Source: Rapana venosa
Taxonomy: Eukaryota > Mollusca > Gastropoda > Neogastropoda > Muricidae
Assembly: GCA_028751875.1 (NCBI GenBank)
Contig: CM054153.1
Coordinates: 27,620,552-27,684,551, forward strand
Direction of reading: 5' to 3'
Length of the DNA stretch: 64,000 nt
The notes beneath the pieces are model-generated. The model did not search any database. It saw only the letters and a program-made list of their open reading frames with translations, and was not told the origin of the DNA. Each line of letters opens with the position of its first letter. The first letter of the stretch is position 1. The translations under genes were made by a program, and so were the position numbers. This document shows positions 58,300 to 64,000 of this stretch, piece after piece.

Positions 58300-60020
58300 G
58301 GGTAAAAATAAATAAATAAAGAGAAAGAAAAGATTAACAGTAAAGGAAAAAAAAGGAACACAAAAGAAAAATGATGACCTTTGACCTGCATACAACCATG
58401 GCTGCCACAAACACACAAAAAGGAAAGAAAAAAACAAGAAATTCATAAAACATTGCAAGAATTCTCACCAGTTATGTTATCCCCCTTCCATGACTGTTGG
58501 GAAATACTCTTCTCATTATCTACATCGACAGTTTAAAAAAACAACCAACTCCTTTGCTCATTTTTAAACGTGTGTCACCAATCCAATCGCACAGCCTGTT
58601 TGTGGTAGTCCAGACACGGGTCAGTCAGTATCAATTCAACGACATACATTTTCTCTTGTCAAAACTCTTCAGACTGATCTATATTCAAACATATGCTGTC
58701 ATTTTTGTTGTGGTTTGGTCACTTAATTTCTTGATGTTGGCCCAGCAAAAAGCTTAAATTTCAGTTACTGATGTCCGCTAAAGTGCCAAGGCCTCATAAA
58801 AATGTTATGGTTTTAAGTATCGTTACGTTTTCTTCAGCCACGACATGGTCCTAGCACAACAACCTGTACTCTCCTCTCAAGGATGGTAAAAAAATCCTCT
58901 AAGTTAGGAGTATGGCTGCCTATATGGCAAGGTACTTTTGAAAACCGTCATACACGCAGACTTAACAAGTGTGTTTTTACAGTCTCTGGGACGAGTATGC
59001 CAAGAGTGCTTATTCTGGGTGACTCCCAAAATGTTGAGCTAGGTACAGGATAACAGCAAGATAATTAACTCTTGATTTGTTGCGTATGTTTCAGCTGTTT
59101 TTACATGGGGGAAGGCAGGGGGTGGGGTGGGGGGTTTAACTTGGTTTGTTCTGTGCAAGTTCCAACACAAGTTTTCATGTACATCCAGTGCAAACCAAGC
59201 CATCAGCAGTAGCTTATATATCATTTATTTGTTATACCTGTACTTATCCATACTGTCATCATGAAAATCATTTAATTCAGTCTATTCAGTGTTGTTATAA
59301 AACGTACTCATGTAGAAGCACAAAAATCAAGTTAAAAAGATAAAAGCAAACAAAAACAAAACCCAGGCATATACACAGCACAAAGAGGAAAACTCCCAAA
59401 CACCACAGCAACGGGGACAAAAGTTTGCATTTCGCAGCGACATACAACCACTGCTTGTTTACTCAGAATACAAGGGTTAAAAACAGGTCAGAATTACTCA
59501 TGCACACAGGCTTGTCGTGTCAACCACTTATCTGCACTAACTAGGCAAAAAACACAACTTTATTCCTCTATTAAATCATGCACACACGTACACCTTTGCA
59601 CCACTTCTTGATAAAAAAAAAATCTGTTTGTGCTCCTTAGTCAGTAATGCAAAATGTACAACTGATATATTATGAGTGGCGCACTCAGGCACACTTGGGT
59701 GTACAATACACAAACATGTCAGACACCAGCATGGGGGTCAGACTTATTGCCAGCCGTACATAATAACAACCTGTAAGACAGGAATGTTGATTGTTACATC
59801 TGTCCACATGTGCTGAACAACAACGAAGCACGTGGGCGCTGGAGTCATGTCAGAGAATTTTACACATTGCGCACACACCATTTTAGAACACCATTTGCTA
59901 CAACCAACACATTTGCACTGATAGCATGCTCCTCTTTAAGTTGTTATGTTGATACCAACTTTATTGTGACCCACGGTTTTGACATTTTTCACTTTCATTT
60001 TCATACCACTTTTAAGTCAT
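58300..60020. other. Intergenic, nothing recognised
   Basis: Unique AT-rich sequence without conserved ORF. Confidence 0.5.
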
Positions 60021-60027
60021 GGCAGAT

Positions 60028-60105
60028 TTCTCTGCGGGAAATTCAGGCTGCTCCCTCGCAGGGAGAGCACGTCATCACAAGAGCAGCGCCACCCATTATT
60101 ATTTC
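60028..60105 (-). mobile_element. SINE-D 3' fragment, reversed
   Basis: gggaaattcaggctgctccc, cagggagagcacgtcatcac, agcgccaccca; reverse of the 3' end seen at 25860-25925. Confidence 0.55.
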
Positions 60106-60397
60106 AAGATGACATTTCCCCCACTCCTAAATTTTACAGGTTTTACATCCCTAAAAGCCAGTATTACTTTACACAAGAGTGTGATCTTATTTCTGCCATT
60201 TATGCCATCATGGTCATATATATAAATCTCAGCCAAGTTTAACACGAGTTTCTCAAGAAGGTCTTTATCGACTGCCATTCTGCATAAGCTATACTGACTA
60301 TGCCTGTGGAAGAGAGCAAACAGATGTACAAACTACACACGATGTGACAGACTGATGCATTACCCAATGCTCTTGTAGAGCCTGAAGCTAATCTGTT

Positions 60398-60456
60398 TGT
60401 GTGTGTGTGTTTAAGTGTGTGTGTGTGTGTGTGTGTGTGTTTTAAGTGTGTGTGTG

Positions 60457-60492
<36 letters not shown>

Positions 60493-60545
60493 GTGTGTGG
60501 TGTGTGTGTGTGTGTATGTGTGTGCATGTGGTGTATGTGTGTGTG
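60398..60545. repeat. (GT)n with TTTAAGT interruptions
   Basis: About 150 bp of GT; (gt)n-tttaagt-(gt)n units repeat twice. Confidence 0.95.
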
Positions 60546-61403
60546 AGCACATGCGTGTGTTGTAAGTATGTGCTTCCAAATATGCATGTATAACAGTATT
60601 ATGTATATAGGCAAATGTTCAAACTCGACCAAACAGGTTCACAACTCACATAGCTCAATTACACATAACATGATTACAGAGAGAGAGATGAAGAAGAAAA
60701 CTTACAGCAGAAATTTTGTATTGCGATGTCACATCTTCCTGAAGATTTAATGTAATAGTTCATAAAAATAAAAAATCACACTGATTTAAAACAGTCTAAT
60801 AAATCCACTCAATCGCTCCTATAAATATTCTTACAAACATGCATCTTTACACACACTTGCTTATGTAATGATCTACTCACACACACACACAAACATCAAA
60901 ATATCCACCTTAACAGAAATTATCACAAACCATTACCTTTTCTTACATCCATGCCAAACTTTTTTTCTCTCTCACACAGTATGGACATACTACCCACTAC
61001 AGAATTTCCCTACTGAAACAACACTCAAAACTTAAACCAATTTTTACGATGACCGTTCTACATATTTACGACAACATGATTTCAGGATTTGTTAGTCTCC
61101 CACACACAAATATTGCAATTACCCAGCACCTTTTGACACGGGCTCCCATCATTAAACTGACTGCACAGTTTGAACCTTGATCAGCAAATAACATCAAAGA
61201 GACTGCGCAATTTGGTTTTTTTTAAAAATATTGGAAAGCCACAGAAAGGAAAAAAAAGGACTGAATGACTAGAACAGAATCCAAGATGGGGTATGAAGCG
61301 ATAACCCTGATGAAACGTATGTTGTCTGATGGATGTAAAAAAAAAAAATTTTTTTATGAGTTTCTTCTGTAAAATGTTATAGCTTAGTATTATCAGTCAC
61401 TCA

Positions 61404-61505
61404 TCCCTGAAGTCAGAATGCGGCTACCTTCACAGTGGAAAAAAAAAGGTCACATTTGCAAAACCTTGCCATTGGTGAGCCTCAGAGCTCTAGCCCAGGA
61501 ACAGG
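61404..61505 (+). repeat. Type II SINE tail, solo
   Basis: catccctgaagtcagaatgc, ggctaccttcacagtgg, ccattggtgagcctcagagc, tctagcccaggaacag. Confidence 0.7.
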
Positions 61506-61552
61506 GGGGAAAAATCATTCAGGTGTGAGTAGCTATTCAAACAGATGGAATC

Positions 61553-61890
61553 TATAGCTGAGTGGTTAAGACCATTCAACTTCCATCCCACGGGTCCATG
61601 AAGTCATGAGTTCAAATCTCGGCGGCATTTGATAAATGTAAGGGTGGGGATTTTTTACCATCTCCAAGGTCAACATACATGTAAACCTGCCACTGCCTTA
61701 AGTCCCTTCACGTATATGCACATGCAGAAGAGAAAATATGCATGTTAGGGAAACACAAGCATACCCAGCATACATCCCCAAAGTTGGAATGCGGCTACCT
61801 TCATTGTGGGCAAAAACGGTCACTTACACAAAATCTCACCCTTGGTGAACCTCGGAGCTCTAGCCAAGGAACACAAAATAAATAAATAAG
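61553..61890 (+). mobile_element. SINE-C, full, with type II tail
   Basis: tRNA-like head tagctgagtggttaagacca with B-box-like gagttcaaatctc, body to about 61755, and directly joined type II tail (acatccccaaagttggaatg ... tctagccaaggaacac) ending in (aata)n. It shows that the type II tail serves another head besides family A. Confidence 0.7.
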
Positions 61891-62344
61891 TAGATAGATA
61901 AATGAATATAAAACATACAATGTGGTTGTAGCTATTTGTTCTCATTTGGATAACTGCCACAACTTTGATGAAATAGTCTTATGAATATCTTTCCGTCAAA
62001 TTCACAAAATGTTCTTGCCTCATTTTTTCTCATCAAATGTTTCTTTTTTTTAAAAACTTTTTACTTTTACTTCAAAAGAACAACACACAAAACAAGAGAT
62101 ATGTAATTCCAGAAATAATTAACAAAAACGCCAGAGTAACACACAGACGTACACCCTTGTTCACACACATACATGCTGTCATTTTGCCCTAAGAGTTAAT
62201 GAGGGCTTTGTAAAAAATTCCAGCTTCCACTGAATAAGTGATTAATTAATTAAGTTGTCTTTTCCTGTCACTGAATACAGCTTTCTCCCAGACCTCATCC
62301 CATCACACCATCTTTTTTTCCCCAGCGCAGCGATCACGTATAAG

Positions 62345-62445
62345 TGTGTCACTAAAGTCGGAATTTGGCTACCTTAATGGATCGCAAAAAAAAAAGTCGC
62401 ATACACAAAATCTCACAAAACCTCAAAGCTCTAGCCAAGGAATCA
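62345..62445 (+). repeat. Type II SINE tail, solo
   Basis: cactaaagtcggaatttggc, cgcatacacaaaatctcaca, aaagctctagccaaggaatc. Confidence 0.6.
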
Positions 62446-62449
62446 AAGA

Positions 62450-63593
62450 AAAAAAAATTTACGGATTCATTTATTCATGTAATTCAGAATCAAGACAAAC
62501 CATCTTGCAACGTCCACAAAGCCATATTTGTTTTTATCATTTTTCTCGTCGAATGCTTAAACACCCACAATTGTTGTCTGTCATATGAGCGAAAATGCAC
62601 TGCGCTGCCGTTAAGTGCCTGACAAGTCAGGCCCAGCACATCCGACTTCAGCATGTTTTTCTTTTTCAAAGGCAACCACTGCATGTTTTGAGGAAGCAAA
62701 ATATACTGAGAAATTGTATAAAGATCTGCAAGACTTTCAATATACATATTTTGTAGTTCAAGAAATCTATCACATAATTATAAGAAGCATATGCATGCGT
62801 ACAGAATCCAGGTGATTTTTGTCTTCCAAGCAGCAAGGTGATGCTTGGATATGAACTCTTAATCTCAGGTAGAGTTAAACCATGTTGAGATTACTAGGCT
62901 ACCATGCTCACCCTAACAAAATCAGTAAAAACTGACAGAACAATGCCCAATAATAAAGTCAATACTAAACACATCTCATCGTTATTACTTACAGTATACT
63001 TCAGACTGAACACAAGAAGAAAGATCATTCTGTGTTGACTCTTTTTTCTGTGATAAACGAACTAACCCTTAGATAATGCAAAAGGAAAAAAGTAAGGAAA
63101 ATAGTCATTACACACAAAAAAACAAATAAGATAATCATACAAATCATCCAATATTTACACACCTACATCAGTCTATCGGCATGGCGTCTCAATGAATCAC
63201 AAACAAAATTTACTGCAAAAGGCTAAAATTTAAGTGCTCAATTCGCAGGGTTCTTATGTAAAACAATATAAAGCAAAATATCTTTTTAGATATTATAGCA
63301 ACATGATGGCAAGAAAGACTACTCACTCAAACCATTTACTTCAACTGAAATGAACACATTTTTCTCATTCAACATTACAACAAACACACACACACATATA
63401 CAGGTCACTGTCTTCACAAGTCTAAAAAATCCCCAGGAATGGAATCAGCACTGATGAGCCTGCATATTCAGATCACTGACTGGGTGTATAGCTAAGATGG
63501 TAATGCCACATAAGTAGAGATTTTACCTTCCCTAAATGTCACAGACAAAAAACAGACATCCTACCTTAAATCACCTTTGTATTTCAACTTTCA

Positions 63594-63648
<55 letters not shown>

Positions 63649-64000
63649 GAGGTGGGATACTGATTTTACTGCTTACAGTCTACTACAGCTACTACAAAAA
63701 CCACACTGAAATCATATACTGTCAGTTTGATGTTAAAAATCTTAGTTAATACACCTAATCTGTCTTAATCGATATACTTGATTTTTTTTTTTTAAGTCAC
63801 TGAAAATATGTTCTGAACTCTAAGACAAGAAAATGATAGTTACCCACTAGACCATCCACTCATCCAAGCACATGTACATGTATGGTAATACTTTTGTCTA
63901 AAACACCCAAGTATAGCTTCCTTCTGTGGCGCCTCACTTTGTTCAATTTCACAACAGTGAGAACTCAACAGCACTGTGATTAAAAAACTGGGGGCACTTT
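62450..64000. other. Intergenic, nothing recognised
   Basis: Apart from (AT)n no repeat or exon is seen. Confidence 0.5.
63597..63645. repeat. (AT)n microsatellite
   Basis: About 49 bp of AT. Confidence 0.95.

Overview
This is a piece of a eukaryotic nuclear genome. It has spliced genes with GT-AG introns and AT-rich non-coding DNA. Dinucleotide and mononucleotide tracts are very abundant, and there are many tRNA-headed SINEs plus fragments of non-LTR retrotransposons. The repeat flavour (poly-G runs, long (TC)n and (CA)n arrays, several SINE types I associate with molluscs) suggests a mollusc, perhaps a marine gastropod. That is inference; no gene in the window proves the taxon.

Three conserved metazoan genes can be assembled by hand. 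(1) TPGS2, a subunit of the tubulin polyglutamylase complex, lies on the minus strand at about 20.6-5.5 kb. Five exons are found; the N-terminal exon is not. (2) ARB2A (FAM172A) lies on the minus strand at 40.2-26.6 kb. Ten coding exons, including a 28-bp microexon, join in frame into a 343-residue protein. (3) PGPEP1, pyroglutamyl-peptidase I, lies on the plus strand at 44.5-49.3 kb. Four exons give 203 residues with Glu86, Cys152 and His171 in the catalytic positions; a possible alternative last exon lies at 50.8 kb. ARB2A and PGPEP1 are divergent with about 4 kb between their start codons. The three genes share no obvious pathway; this is ordinary animal gene order.

Layout: 0-5.5 kb, repeats and one isolated exon-like ORF. 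5.5-20.6 kb, TPGS2, whose introns hold a three-layer nest of retroelements (6.5-8.5 kb), a decayed coding region of unknown family (about 16.9-18.9 kb) and a truncated RTE-like retrotransposon (19-19.6 kb). 20.6-26.3 kb, intergenic or unseen TPGS2 5' end, with several SINEs. 26.3-40.2 kb, ARB2A, with a 1.3-kb reverse-transcriptase insertion, a minisatellite and many SINEs in its introns. 40.2-44.5 kb, divergent intergenic region. 44.5-51 kb, PGPEP1. 51-64 kb, no gene recognised: SINEs, microsatellites and a decayed LINE 3' end.

I found no prokaryote-like system, CRISPR array or novel gene cluster. The most informative structure is in the repeats: nested insertions whose target-site duplications can be read directly, a roughly 870-bp tRNA-headed composite element, a SINE that fuses tRNA-like and 5S-rRNA-like modules, and a 105-bp 3' tail shared by different SINE heads. 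Repeat family names A, B, C and D and tail types I and II are labels defined here, not database names.
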